Shown here: piece by piece, positions 1 to 9,762 of the stretch
Layout of the letters: each line of letters opens with the position of its first letter
Position numbering within the stretch: position 1 is the first letter of the stretch
NCBI GenBank assembly: GCA_029547605.1
Contig: JAKPPB010000020.1
Location: 1-64,000 of the forward strand
Source of the DNA: Methanobacteriota archaeon
GTDB taxonomy: Archaea > Halobacteriota > Methanomicrobia > Methanomicrobiales > Methanospirillaceae
Reading direction: 5' to 3'
DNA length: 64,000 bases
Program-made: the position numbers and the translations under genes
The notes under the pieces: model-generated
Database searches by the model: none
The model's input: the letters and a program-made list of their open reading frames with translations, nothing else
What the model was told of the DNA's origin: nothing

Positions 1-177
1 GGCTGCAACATGATCGCAAGCACACTCGGTGCCGACCTTATCATGTACGGCCCCATCGAGAACGTGGAGGCCATGATCACTGCCCAGGCATACACCGACA
101 TGGTTGTGCTGGAAGCCACCCGGCAGATGGGAATCGAGTGCAAGGCCGAGAACCACCCCATATTCAAACTCATTTAA
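1..177 (+). CDS. mtrH: Tetrahydromethanopterin S-methyltransferase subunit H, C-terminal end (truncated by window edge)
   Basis: Frame 1 translates GCNMIASTLGADLIMYGPIENVEAMITAQAYTDMVVLEATRQMGIECKAENHPIFKLI*, typical MtrH C-terminus. Confidence 0.88.
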   Translation, partial: GCNMIASTLGADLIMYGPIENVEAMITAQAYTDMVVLEATRQMGIECKAENHPIFKLI

Positions 178-401
178 TTTTTTTTAGCATATACACGCAT
201 GTACAAGCCGCTGGCGTGTGCATTCAGGGAATGCCACCTGCCCGGATACCCTTTTCCTGGTCCTGACATATTACACATGCTGAAGGCATGTGCATGCACA
301 CTGGGAACGCAACCTGTCAAGGGAAGCGCTCATCTACCACCCGGTTCTGTTGAGAAAGTGCACTTCATGCCTTTAAAAAAAGCATCAGAATGATAGACGC
401 G

Positions 402-1565
402 TTACCGCGTCTGCATCGCCTGGTGCCGCATCAGCGCCATGATGCCGGGCTTCCTCTCCTTCTTCCGAGTCGGCGGGAAAAGGTCCATCTCGAACGGCAG
501 GGAGTCCGCCATCTCGCGGTCAAGGCGGGCGATGATCTCGTCGAATATGCGCCTGTACGCGGTGCAGTAGGGGTCCACCCCCTTTATCTCTCCGCCATGA
601 GGGACCATGGCGTTGTAGGGGCACCCACCACGGCAATACCGGATATGGGTGCACCCGGCACAGGCCTGGTCGACGAATGCCCGGAAATCCCTCATGAGCC
701 GCCCCACATGTGAGTCCGCAAGCGCATCGAGTGTCGGACGGTCGGCCACGTTTCCCATCACGTACTCCGGCATCCCCACGAACCGGTAACAGGGGTAGAT
801 GCCGCCGTCAGGACCGACCGCAAAAGTGCTCCCCATGCAGTCGACAAAGGTGCAGACCGTTCCATGCCGGAAGAATACACACTTGCACAGGTCGTTGATA
901 TTCATGATCTCCATTCTCCCCAGGTGCTCAAGGGATGCATCAAGGAGATAGACGAGCAGCTCCCCGTAATCAGCGGGGTAGAGTGTCCAGGGCTCGGGGT
1001 TATCGTTTCGAAGCGACGGGAGGGCCGGGTGCAGCTTGAGGGTAAAGCCATTCTCCTTGAAGAAACGGACGATCTTCTCCCGCTCGTGAAAGGACCGCGA
1101 TGTGAAGGTGCAGATGAAACTCACTCTCAGCCCGTGCTCCCGTGCGATCGCATACCCCCTCATCGTCTTCTGGAAGTAGCCTTCCCCCCTCTGGATATCG
1201 TTGAGCTCCTCCGGGCCGTCGATGCTGGTCCCTATGGGAACGTGGTATTCTGCCAGGACATCCGCGATCTCAGGAGTCATCAGCCAGAGATTGGACTGCA
1301 TGGCAAACTCGGGGTCCAGGTGCGCAAGCTCGCGCGAGATGAGGGGCAGCGCCTCGCGGTAGAACCCGGCGCCTGCCAGGAGCGGCTCGCCGCCGTGGAA
1401 AGTGAATGTCACCCGCTCCTTCTCGATGCCTTTCAGCCACTCCACCACCTCTCTGAGGGTCCCCATGCCCATCCGTGGTGATCCAGGGTCGGAACTCCAG
1501 CAGTACCTGCACCTGGCAGGGCAGCCGAGAGTGGGGACGATCATCACGTGGAAGGCATTCTTCAT
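402..1565 (-). CDS. Radical SAM/SPASM protein, putative peptide-modifying or sulfatase-maturase-like
   Basis: CPARCRYC radical SAM motif, FHGGEPLL, and C-terminal SPASM-like Cys cluster (CMGS..GGIYPCYR, CAGCTHIRYCRGGCPYN, PYC). Confidence 0.85.
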   Translation of the reverse strand: MKNAFHVMIVPTLGCPARCRYCWSSDPGSPRMGMGTLREVVEWLKGIEKERVTFTFHGGEPLLAGAGFYREALPLISRELAHLDPEFAMQSNLWLMTPEIADVLAEYHVPIGTSIDGPEELNDIQRGEGYFQKTMRGYAIAREHGLRVSFICTFTSRSFHEREKIVRFFKENGFTLKLHPALPSLRNDNPEPWTLYPADYGELLVYLLDASLEHLGRMEIMNINDLCKCVFFRHGTVCTFVDCMGSTFAVGPDGGIYPCYRFVGMPEYVMGNVADRPTLDALADSHVGRLMRDFRAFVDQACAGCTHIRYCRGGCPYNAMVPHGGEIKGVDPYCTAYRRIFDEIIARLDREMADSLPFEMDLFPPTRKKERKPGIMALMRHQAMQTR

Positions 1566-1654
1566 GAGAGAAGAGCTTTATCCCCATGGGTGGTAAGGGT
1601 TGCCTTTCCTGCACACGGGGACCGTATAGATCCAGCAGCGTCCGACAGATCCCG

Positions 1655-2120
1655 AAATTTAATCATGTGAGACTTGCGTCTCTCTTCGGTGAACGTAAGG
1701 GCGAGCAGATCTTTCCACGCTGTGGAATCCCAGGTGCCAGGGTCCGCATGGGTGGTGCATGGCTGGTATAGTAGTTCTGCGGGATCGGGTGGGCGCCGGC
1801 GACCACGTCCCTGCGGTATTTCTCACAGACAAACCGCGAGAAGTATCCAATACAGGGGACATGGGGGGGTATCCGGCCACCATTCCGGTCCTGAGGTGGA
1901 CACACTCCGCCCCGTTCTTCTTCAATTCCTTCGCGGCATATATTCGACTTACCCACCTGGATACCCGTTGCAGGTAGCAAACCAGACCAGTTCAACATCC
2001 CTGCCCTTGTACCGCTCGAACGCACCCTCCCGGTTTCGTAACGCACGGTGGTATTTCCCCTCCCGCAGAGGTCCGGCTGCGGTCGCAGATGATGATTCCC
2101 GGCTTTATGGTCTCTCCCAT
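1655..2120 (-). pseudogene. CGGC-domain protein, decayed by several frameshifts and an in-frame stop
   Basis: Fragments in different minus frames assemble into one family: MGETIKPGIIICDRSRTSAGG / FERYKGRDVELVWFATCNGYPGG* / AAKELKKNGAECVHLRTGMVAGYPP / CIGYFSRFVCEKYRRDVVAGAHPIPQNYY / GTWDSTAWKDLLALTFTEERRKSHM. Confidence 0.8.
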
Positions 2121-2300
2121 CCCGTCTCACCCTTTCCAATCACGGTATGTGCAATGTTCGCCACCATTGCAGAAATAGGATGCAATACCGCCCGCCTGGT
2201 CGCCCCTTCCTCGCATGGCGTGCCTGATATGCATCGGGTCCTCTCACTTTCACTCCCCCTGCCACTCCATTCATACCTGCCGGTGATCCAGATACCCGTC

Positions 2301-2555
2301 ATGAGACAAGGGATGAATGAACCATCCGCACCGGGAATGCCCCGTAAAGGGCGCCTGGACCTCCACGAGACCGCTGACCGCTGGCTCCGTGCCCGCCGGG
2401 CACTGCCGGCAGCCGACCAGCCCCATGCCGAGCGGCTGGCGGAGATGATCCGGGCCCATGCTACCGACCGCCTTTCCGCGATCGAGGACCCGCTGGAAGC
2501 GGCGATGTTCTCACTGCTTGTCGAGATGGAAAAAGAACCGCACAGGGGGGAGTAG
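2301..2555 (+). CDS. Small hypothetical protein (84 aa)
   Basis: In-frame ATG at 2301; MRQGMNEPSAPGMPRKGRLDLHETADRWLRARRALPAADQ... has plausible amphipathic helical composition; no known family recognised. Confidence 0.45.
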   Translation: MRQGMNEPSAPGMPRKGRLDLHETADRWLRARRALPAADQPHAERLAEMIRAHATDRLSAIEDPLEAAMFSLLVEMEKEPHRGE

Positions 2556-2766
2556 TCCACCGCGCAGGGGGCGACAGGCACGAATAGGCCCTGGACCCAT
2601 GAGGGGGGAGGTTTTCCCGTTCAGTCCCTGCAGGTTCCCGTGGCGAGACGCACGTTCCTTTCCGGAACGCCTCCCGCATACCAGTATCCTCATCCTCCCT
2701 CCTCGTCCCCGCCAGGGGGCCCCTCGTGGGCCTCTCGTGTTCGTTTCATCCCATGCTGAGGGGTTC

Positions 2767-4089
2767 TCATGCCTCCCTGCTGCTCCTCTTCATGGGGTAG
2801 AGGTCTGCCCCTGCCAGGTCTCCCAGCGCAAACCCATAGCGTTCCCGGATGGAAGCGGGCATCTCCTTCTCAGGGATCTCAGTAAACCCAAAAGACCTGA
2901 AGAACTCGATCATCTCCCCGGTGGATAAGGTGTGCAGGGGCTCTGCACCGCACTCGTGTACCAGGAGAGAGACCACGCTCCTGGCGTACCCCCTGCGGCG
3001 GAACCCTTCCTGAGTGAACACCCCGTCGATCTCCAGACCATCGGGATACCTCCTGCAGCGGGCGAGTGATACAAGGTCTCCATCCACAAACACGCCGAAT
3101 ATGCGATCCACAGAGGGATCTGCGCACTGCTGGCGGTAATGAGACCACGTCTCTTCTGCACGGGGAAATTCGGCAGTACCTATCTCCCTGACCTGGACAT
3201 CACGGGATGATCCGGGGAAGCGGATGAGAACTGGGATGCGGGCGCGCTTTGCGACCTCCGCGGCAATACTGCCGATGGGTCCCTGCTTCAGGTAATCTGA
3301 TGCCCCAAACCTGGAGATGAGGATCAGGGTTGCCTGCTCCTCTTCGGCCATCCTGCAGATCTCTCCGGCGGGGTCTCCGAACCTGATAAGAGGGCTGACC
3401 ATTCCTCTCCGGGGCGCAAGGTCGCGCTGGAGGAAGGAGAGCGCCTCAATGGCGTGCTGGAGTTTCTTCTGCAGGTCATTACGGTCGTTGACCGAGCCAA
3501 TGATATGCATGAGGATGATCTCTTCGTATTCATCCAGCTCGCCCAGGAACTCTATGGTCTCGAAAGTGGTACGGGAAAAATCCACCGGAACAAGTATGCG
3601 GGAGAAGAGCGGCTTCTCCCTGGAAGCCGGAACCCCGGCAGCCTCACTCCCCGGACCGTGTTCCTCTGGAAAATGGGTGACAAGGACATGCATCCTGGCT
3701 TCCTCCACGACTCTTTTCGAGACATGGCCCATGAGAACGTCCCTCAAAAAACCCCTGCCCTTTCCCCCGATCAGGAGAAGATCTGCCCCGTTCCTCTCCG
3801 CTGACTCCAGGATCGCGGAATGGATGCCAGCACTCTTCGGGGGGGCAACCTCGTAGGTAACCGAAAACCCCGCCTTCTCGAGCGCTTCGCCTGCGTATGC
3901 AAGCGCATTGGCGGGCGTGCTCGGTGAATTCCTCGCCTCTGCGGATGAGTGCCAAGTCATGCACTCCGAAGCCTCTTCAGTGATATGCAGGAGAACGACC
4001 TCCGTAGCCCCAGGTATCTCCGTTGCGTACCGGATCGTCCTCTGGGCATACCACGAGAAGTCGGTGGGGATGAGGATTCGCTCATACAT
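2767..4089 (-). CDS. Tandem universal stress protein domains fused to a C-terminal GNAT acetyltransferase domain
   Basis: Two UspA-like units (MYERILIPTDFS..., FSRILVPVDFSRTT...) with GGKGRGFLRDVLMGHVSKRVVEEA; C-terminal EGFRRRGYARSVVSLLV matches GNAT motif A. Confidence 0.85.
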   Translation of the reverse strand: MYERILIPTDFSWYAQRTIRYATEIPGATEVVLLHITEEASECMTWHSSAEARNSPSTPANALAYAGEALEKAGFSVTYEVAPPKSAGIHSAILESAERNGADLLLIGGKGRGFLRDVLMGHVSKRVVEEARMHVLVTHFPEEHGPGSEAAGVPASREKPLFSRILVPVDFSRTTFETIEFLGELDEYEEIILMHIIGSVNDRNDLQKKLQHAIEALSFLQRDLAPRRGMVSPLIRFGDPAGEICRMAEEEQATLILISRFGASDYLKQGPIGSIAAEVAKRARIPVLIRFPGSSRDVQVREIGTAEFPRAEETWSHYRQQCADPSVDRIFGVFVDGDLVSLARCRRYPDGLEIDGVFTQEGFRRRGYARSVVSLLVHECGAEPLHTLSTGEMIEFFRSFGFTEIPEKEMPASIRERYGFALGDLAGADLYPMKRSSREA

Positions 4090-4520
4090 TCTGAAAAATT
4101 CACCCTTGCAGAGTTGGTCTGGTAAGAGTGTTGCAGCGGTGACGTATTAATCTGTACATCACCCCTGGGTTCGCCCCTTCGTGTCGCATGTAACGGTGTT
4201 CTGCCATTCCAACGGGAGGATTTTTCAGTATATACCATATGATGCAATACCAAAGAGGGGGTTATCCGGTACCCCACCCTCCGGCTGGGAACGCTTCCCC
4301 CGTTGTGTAACCGGTTCTGGTATTGGAAATGGGGGGCCCAGATTCATCAGATGGCTGCTGGTCGCATCCCACATATTGCGTGCGGGACGCATCGCTCTCT
4401 CAGCACGACTTTATTTTTTGGAGGATGGAAGAGGGAACAGGAGCGGGGTGCTGAAATGGACCCGCGGAATCGAACGCATCTCCCTCGTCAGACTGACGAG
4501 AGGAGAAAAAAAGTGAGGGT

Positions 4521-4913
4521 TCAGGGGATGTCCAGAGGGTCGAACCCCTGCTTGAAGACCTTTCCGAATTGTTTGGAGATCTTTGGGTCGAGGTTGCAGA
4601 CCGGGCAGGTATAATCTTCAGGGAGATCCTCAAATGCCGTCCCGGGTTTGATACCGCGGTGAGGTTCTCCGCGCTTCTGGTCATAGACGTATCCGCAGAC
4701 CGAGCAGAGCCACTTGGTAGGGACCCACTCCTCGAATCCCCACTTTCCGATCTTCCCCTTCCCCTCCATGCCGCAGATGGGGCAGATGTAGCTGTCCGGA
4801 AGGTCCTCAAAGGCGGTCCCTGCGGGAATACCGTTGTGCGGCTCTCCACGCAGCGGGGAGTAAATATAGCCGCAGACCTTGCATTTATAGCGTTTCGTTC
4901 CAGTCATGATCAC
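4521..4913 (-). CDS. Rubredoxin with two rubredoxin domains
   Basis: Two CxxCGYxY...CPxC units: [10 protein letters not shown]...YICPICG and [39 protein letters not shown]. Confidence 0.92.
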   Translation of the reverse strand: MIMTGTKRYKCKVCGYIYSPLRGEPHNGIPAGTAFEDLPDSYICPICGMEGKGKIGKWGFEEWVPTKWLCSVCGYVYDQKRGEPHRGIKPGTAFEDLPEDYTCPVCNLDPKISKQFGKVFKQGFDPLDIP

Positions 4914-5111
4914 TCATCTTCTTTATAGTGCAATGTCATGCCCCTGGAGAATTTAATACTATTTTTACCGGAATCTTCCACACCCTTTTCTTCGCAATCC
5001 ATGAAGCAAGTGTGGGGGAGCGGGAGTTATTCCCGGGGTATTTTGGGGTCTTTGCCACAGCATAGAAAAGCCCTGGAGGGAGATTTATTCATCACCGGTA
5101 CTGATACTCCC

Positions 5112-6464
5112 ATGATGTCAACCAGTGCATTCTTTGACCGCCAGATGGAGACACTCCCGCGTGATGATCTCGATGCCCTGGTGGATGAGAGGATACAATA
5201 TACTGTGAGGTATGCACGCGACCATTCACCGTTCTACCGGAACTGGTTCCGCGAGCATCGCATCCGCCCGGAGGATATCAGGTCCCATGACGACCTGAAG
5301 TCACTCCCGATCATATCAGGGAGGACCATCCGCGAGAACCAGCCGCCCCAAAAGAGCGAGTTTCTCTTCAGGAGCGTGCCCTGGGAGGAGATTTTTACCG
5401 TGCATGAGACAAGCGGGACCTCCGGCACTCCAAAGAGTTTCTTCCTGACCTGGGAGGACTGGGAACGCTATGCTGCAAAGTATGCACGGATATTTGTATC
5501 CCAGGGCTTTGGAAAGGGTGACAGGGTGGTGATCTGCGCTTCCTACGGGATGAACGTCGGGGCCAACACCATGACGCTTGCGGCGCGAGGAATCGGGATG
5601 ACCATCATCCCGATCGGCAAGTGCACCTTCCCTCGGAGGATCCTCGAGAGTTACCATCCCACGGGGATCGTCGGGAGCGTCTTTAAGCTGTTGAGACTCG
5701 CACGGCAGCTCGAAGGCGAAGGCCTTGACCCCAGAGAGACCTCACTTGAACGGCTCATCGTCGGCGGCGAGAGTTTTGCCGACGAGTCACGGATGTACCT
5801 TGCAGAGGTATGGGACCGCGAGGTCTTCAACACATACGGCAGCACTGAAGGGACCATGTGCGGTGAATGTCGCGAGCGCTCCGGGCTCCACGTGCCTGAA
5901 GACCTCGTCCATGTCGATGTATATGATCCCTCGATGGGCGGGTTTGTCACTGACGGAGAATGCGGGCGGGCGGTGCTCACGACTCTCATACCTCCCGGCG
6001 GCCGTTGCGGTACGCTCCTTATAAATTACGACACAGAGGACACGACTGTCGTGATGACCCGCAAGCCGTGTGCATGCGGCAGGACACACATGAAGATTTA
6101 CACCCCCCAGCGCGAGGCTGAGACCCTGTGGATCATGGGGACGCCGGTGAACCGGGTGGATATCGAGCGAGGGGTCTTCCAGCCAGGGAACATGGAATAC
6201 CTGACCGGTGAATACGAGGCATTTGTGTACCGCGGCGAGAATGGCGGAGTCGTCCTCCGTGTGAGCATGGAGGCCTTTGACCCCGCGCACCTGCCCGGAG
6301 AGGAGATCGGCGAACGGTTCATTGCCTCATTCCTCCGCGCGAAACCAGGCCTTGCACCGGCCATTACGGAAGATTTCCACGTCCTCTTCCAGTTCACCCC
6401 GCCGGGTGGTCTTGAACTCTCCCGCGTGAAAGGGAGGCCAAAACGACTGGTGGACCGCCGTTAA
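5112..6464 (+). CDS. ftsA: Coenzyme F390 synthetase / phenylacetate-CoA ligase-like adenylate-forming enzyme
   Basis: SGTSGTPKSFFLTWEDWERYA adenylation motif, NTYGSTEG; methanogen F390 synthetase-like throughout; in-frame ATG at 5112 chosen over the longer ORF start. Confidence 0.8.
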   Translation: MMSTSAFFDRQMETLPRDDLDALVDERIQYTVRYARDHSPFYRNWFREHRIRPEDIRSHDDLKSLPIISGRTIRENQPPQKSEFLFRSVPWEEIFTVHETSGTSGTPKSFFLTWEDWERYAAKYARIFVSQGFGKGDRVVICASYGMNVGANTMTLAARGIGMTIIPIGKCTFPRRILESYHPTGIVGSVFKLLRLARQLEGEGLDPRETSLERLIVGGESFADESRMYLAEVWDREVFNTYGSTEGTMCGECRERSGLHVPEDLVHVDVYDPSMGGFVTDGECGRAVLTTLIPPGGRCGTLLINYDTEDTTVVMTRKPCACGRTHMKIYTPQREAETLWIMGTPVNRVDIERGVFQPGNMEYLTGEYEAFVYRGENGGVVLRVSMEAFDPAHLPGEEIGERFIASFLRAKPGLAPAITEDFHVLFQFTPPGGLELSRVKGRPKRLVDRR

Positions 6465-6801
6465 ACACCCTAATCGCGGCACCCCAGGGGGAAATGCGGG
6501 AGAGGACCTGATAACTCGTGGAAAACGCCGCGGCCCGCCCGGTTTTCCCCCTCCTTTCACCGATAAACATGAAAATTTTTAAACCAGGAAGTGGATATGA
6601 TATTGCTCTCTCTGGCTATGTCACCTGGTTTTTTCATTTTGCCGGACACCCCCAGAATCTGGCATCAACCCCCCTATCGATCAGGACCATACCAGGGGAG
6701 CATCTGATTCTTTCTCTTGAGGTCATTCTAGGTTCGTTATTCCTTGTCATTCCATCCACGCTATTAATTGTTCGGGAGAAGAATATTGATCCAGCGTTTG
6801 T

Positions 6802-7389
6802 ATGGCGGACATGCTCTCGTCTGTGATATATGCCTTCTCGGCGCTCTTTGTCATCCTGGACCCGATACTGAGCGTGCCGATCTTCACCTCGATGACCAAG
6901 GGGCAGTCTTCGTCTGAGATCAACAAGCAGGCACTCATTGCCGTCGCGGTGGCCGGCTTTCTCCTCTACATATTCCTCTTCTTCAACTTCTTCATCTTCA
7001 ATATCCTGGGAATCACCATGCCAAGCTTCCAGGTCGCAGGGGGCATCCTCCTCTTTATCCTGGGGATGCAGATGGCGCTCGGGCTCGATATCGGGAGATC
7101 GAGGGGACCCTCTCAGTCAGTCGCAGGAGTGGTGATCGGAACCCCCCTCCTCTGTGGGCCTGGTGCCATCACCACCGTCATTCTCCTCTCAGAAGAATAC
7201 GGGATCCTTGTGCCGGCTATAGCGATCACGCTCTCACTCGTGGCAACGTGGGTCATCCTCCGGTTTTCATCCCACCTCCAGCGGATCGTTGGCGAAACTG
7301 TAATCGATATCATGGCAAAAGTCCTCGGGATGCTGGTTGCGGCCATCGCAGTGAAGATCATCGCCGATGGAATCATCGGACTCCTATAG
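6802..7389 (+). CDS. MarC family integral membrane protein
   Basis: Six hydrophobic segments; FVILDPILSVPIF and TPLLCGPGAITTVILL are MarC-like. Confidence 0.88.
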   Translation: MADMLSSVIYAFSALFVILDPILSVPIFTSMTKGQSSSEINKQALIAVAVAGFLLYIFLFFNFFIFNILGITMPSFQVAGGILLFILGMQMALGLDIGRSRGPSQSVAGVVIGTPLLCGPGAITTVILLSEEYGILVPAIAITLSLVATWVILRFSSHLQRIVGETVIDIMAKVLGMLVAAIAVKIIADGIIGLL

Positions 7390-7591
7390 GATGACGCACG
7401 CCTGAAACCACCCGGTCGACGAGGGGTTCAAAACTTCCCTGATCCGTGGTGCGGCCGGAAAGATAGACTGCCCCCGTGCATCCCCGCCCGGATCGGCCCG
7501 GGCAGTATCACGTAAGGATTTCAAAAAAAGGATTCCGCATTCTCCCCTGCGCAATGGCAGGGGAGTGTTCCGGGAACTATCTGCCAGTCTT

Positions 7592-8017
7592 TTAGTACCT
7601 GAATGCCACAGTGAAGTTCATCGACTGTGCGCCGAAGAACTCCTTGCAGAATTTTGCGGTCTTTTCAGGGCCATACTCCTTGCAGCTGAAGATATCCAGG
7701 TATGCCGAATTGGTCTCATTGGCAAAGTGTCCGGATATGAGCGAGGTCTCGATCAGCTGGGTCATGGAGTAGCCTGCTACCTTGGCACAGGGGCCGAAGT
7801 GGACTATAGTGGGGTCGCCGAATCTCTTCATATCGATGAGATCGCAGAGCTGGATGATGAATTCCTGGATCTTCTCCGGGTCCCTGATGGTCTCCGGGTT
7901 GCAGTGCTTCAGGTCCACCATCGTGCACAAACCCCACGCCTTGTCTGTCTGGAACTTCTTTATCACGTCGTTGTCCTTCATATTCCGGACAACTGCTTCA
8001 CGCTTCATCTCAAGCAT
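7592..8017 (-). CDS. S-adenosylmethionine decarboxylase-like protein
   Basis: GYSMTQLIETSLISGHFANETNSAYLDIFSCKEYGPEKTAKFCKEFF aligns by eye with the AdoMetDC core ESHISIHT...DxFTCG. Confidence 0.72.
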   Translation of the reverse strand: MLEMKREAVVRNMKDNDVIKKFQTDKAWGLCTMVDLKHCNPETIRDPEKIQEFIIQLCDLIDMKRFGDPTIVHFGPCAKVAGYSMTQLIETSLISGHFANETNSAYLDIFSCKEYGPEKTAKFCKEFFGAQSMNFTVAFRY

Positions 8018-8359
8018 TTGAATTCTCCCACCATAGTTCCCATGGAACTACTATCTTAGAGGTTAAATCTCCCCATTTTAAAGCTTTGCCTTATTCCACA
8101 CGCGATACGCTCTCCTTTTCCAATAATCTAGGCAAATGTTGAGCCTTTTTCGGTTAAATATGACAAAATCAGTCATTATTGAAAAATGGCACAGAATTGC
8201 TTCAATTCTGAACGCGCACGTTCTATTTTTGAGGAAAAAATAAGGTCTTAATGGCCATATTTTTTCCTGGTATATTATAAAAAATAATATTATGTTCTTT
8301 ATTTTAAAAAAGAAACCTGATTGCGCCGCGCAGGGAGAAGAGCGCGCGTTACAGAAGGT

Positions 8360-9268
8360 TCACACCAGCCTCGCGAGGTCATCACGAAGGGCATAGGAGA
8401 CCTCAACCATGTGATGAGGGTGATACCGCATCTTTGCTTCCCTGAGGCCAGGGACACCCATATCGCTCTCCCGGTTGATGAAGGTATACCGCTCTTCGAG
8501 GAACGCCGCGGTCTCCGCGTTGATGGCCTTGTAGATCCCCTCACATTCGGGAAGGCCTTTTTCGAAGTGGACCACCGCCGTCTCACGGTTCAGTTCCTCA
8601 AAGACCGCGATCGCTCCCACTTTACCACTGACCCTGATGAGGAGCCCGCAAAGACCGAGTTCGCGAAAATGCGATATCGCATACATCACGGCATCCTTCT
8701 CGGCAGAGAGGAACGGGTGCTCGTTGCATTGCTTCCACTCGCACCACTCGTGGAGGAAACTTTCCACTTCAGGGAGGTTCCGGGTGCCAATCTCCTCAAG
8801 TTGCGGTCTGCACTGCTTCCTGAACCGGTTGAGCTGTCGGCGGATCGTCAGGTATTCCCCCCCTGGAAGGCGGGCGAGATCCTCTGCCCGATACACGTAT
8901 TCGAAGTGATCGCGGTCCTTGTGAAGTACAAGGCCGGGATACAGGTACTCCATCCACTCTCTCGTGGTCGTGTCGATCAGTACCAGTGGCACCTCATCCC
9001 CTTCCTCAACGGCAAGGCGGATCACATCCTCGAGGATATCCGGGTCCTGTGGGCCGATGGGGGGGCGAAACCTCGTCTTTCCCTGGATGGTACTGCAGAG
9101 CACGATCGTTCCCTGCACCTGCAGACATGCATAATTGGCGTAATGGTTCCAGCAGAGCATGTTGGAGAAGAGGTTGTCACTGTGCACCTGGGGAAAACGG
9201 CTGTAATGGTCCCTGAAGAGCGCCTGCTCCTGGAAGGTGACGGGACGAAACTGGGAGAGTTTTATCAC
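8360..9268 (-). CDS. DUF2156 / phosphatidylglycerol lysyltransferase C-terminal-like protein
   Basis: DHFEYVYRAEDLARLPGGEYLTIRRQLNRFRK and NRETAVVHFEKGLPECEGIYKAIN are typical of this GNAT-fold family. Confidence 0.8.
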   Translation of the reverse strand: MIKLSQFRPVTFQEQALFRDHYSRFPQVHSDNLFSNMLCWNHYANYACLQVQGTIVLCSTIQGKTRFRPPIGPQDPDILEDVIRLAVEEGDEVPLVLIDTTTREWMEYLYPGLVLHKDRDHFEYVYRAEDLARLPGGEYLTIRRQLNRFRKQCRPQLEEIGTRNLPEVESFLHEWCEWKQCNEHPFLSAEKDAVMYAISHFRELGLCGLLIRVSGKVGAIAVFEELNRETAVVHFEKGLPECEGIYKAINAETAAFLEERYTFINRESDMGVPGLREAKMRYHPHHMVEVSYALRDDLARLV

Positions 9269-9714
9269 CTGCTCTCCCCTCCCTGGTAACGCATGGGAAC
9301 ATGGCCTTCCATGACTACGAACCCCGACTCCTGGTAAAAGTCGGACGTTCCCGGCTCGGCTACGAGCGCAATCCAGGAGAGCCCCCTGGCCCTGCAGATC
9401 TCAACCAGCCTCAGAAGGAGCGCCTTTCCGACTCCACGATTCCTGAATTCGGGGAGGACGACGAGGTCCTGTATATATGCGTCTGATACACCATCTGATA
9501 TTGCCCTCCCCATCCCGACCGTCCGCCCGCTCTGCCGGTGCACGGCTACCACGAATGAGAAGGTGGATTTGACCAGGACCGGGATGTGGGATGGGTCCCA
9601 CTCCTCCTTCCACCATCCTCCCGCCCGGTAGAGCTCGAGGAGCGCCCGGGCATCCCATTCGCTGACTGCGAAGATATCGATGTCATCCCCAGAGGTCCCC
9701 ATACTATCCCACAT
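9265..9714 (-). CDS. GNAT family N-acetyltransferase
   Basis: VLPEFRNRGVGKALLLRLVEICRARGLSWIALVAEPGTSDFYQESGF. Confidence 0.88.
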   Translation of the reverse strand: MWDSMGTSGDDIDIFAVSEWDARALLELYRAGGWWKEEWDPSHIPVLVKSTFSFVVAVHRQSGRTVGMGRAISDGVSDAYIQDLVVLPEFRNRGVGKALLLRLVEICRARGLSWIALVAEPGTSDFYQESGFVVMEGHVPMRYQGGESR

Positions 9715-9762
9715 TTCCGGAGAATAAGAGATAATTGTTCTCTTTAGACCGAAAATATATGG

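Noticed and set aside
199-393. 64-aa ORF with several Cys, considered as radical SAM peptide substrate
   Set aside because: No leader/core organisation, no ribosome-binding site, Cys spacing irregular; opposite strand to the enzyme.
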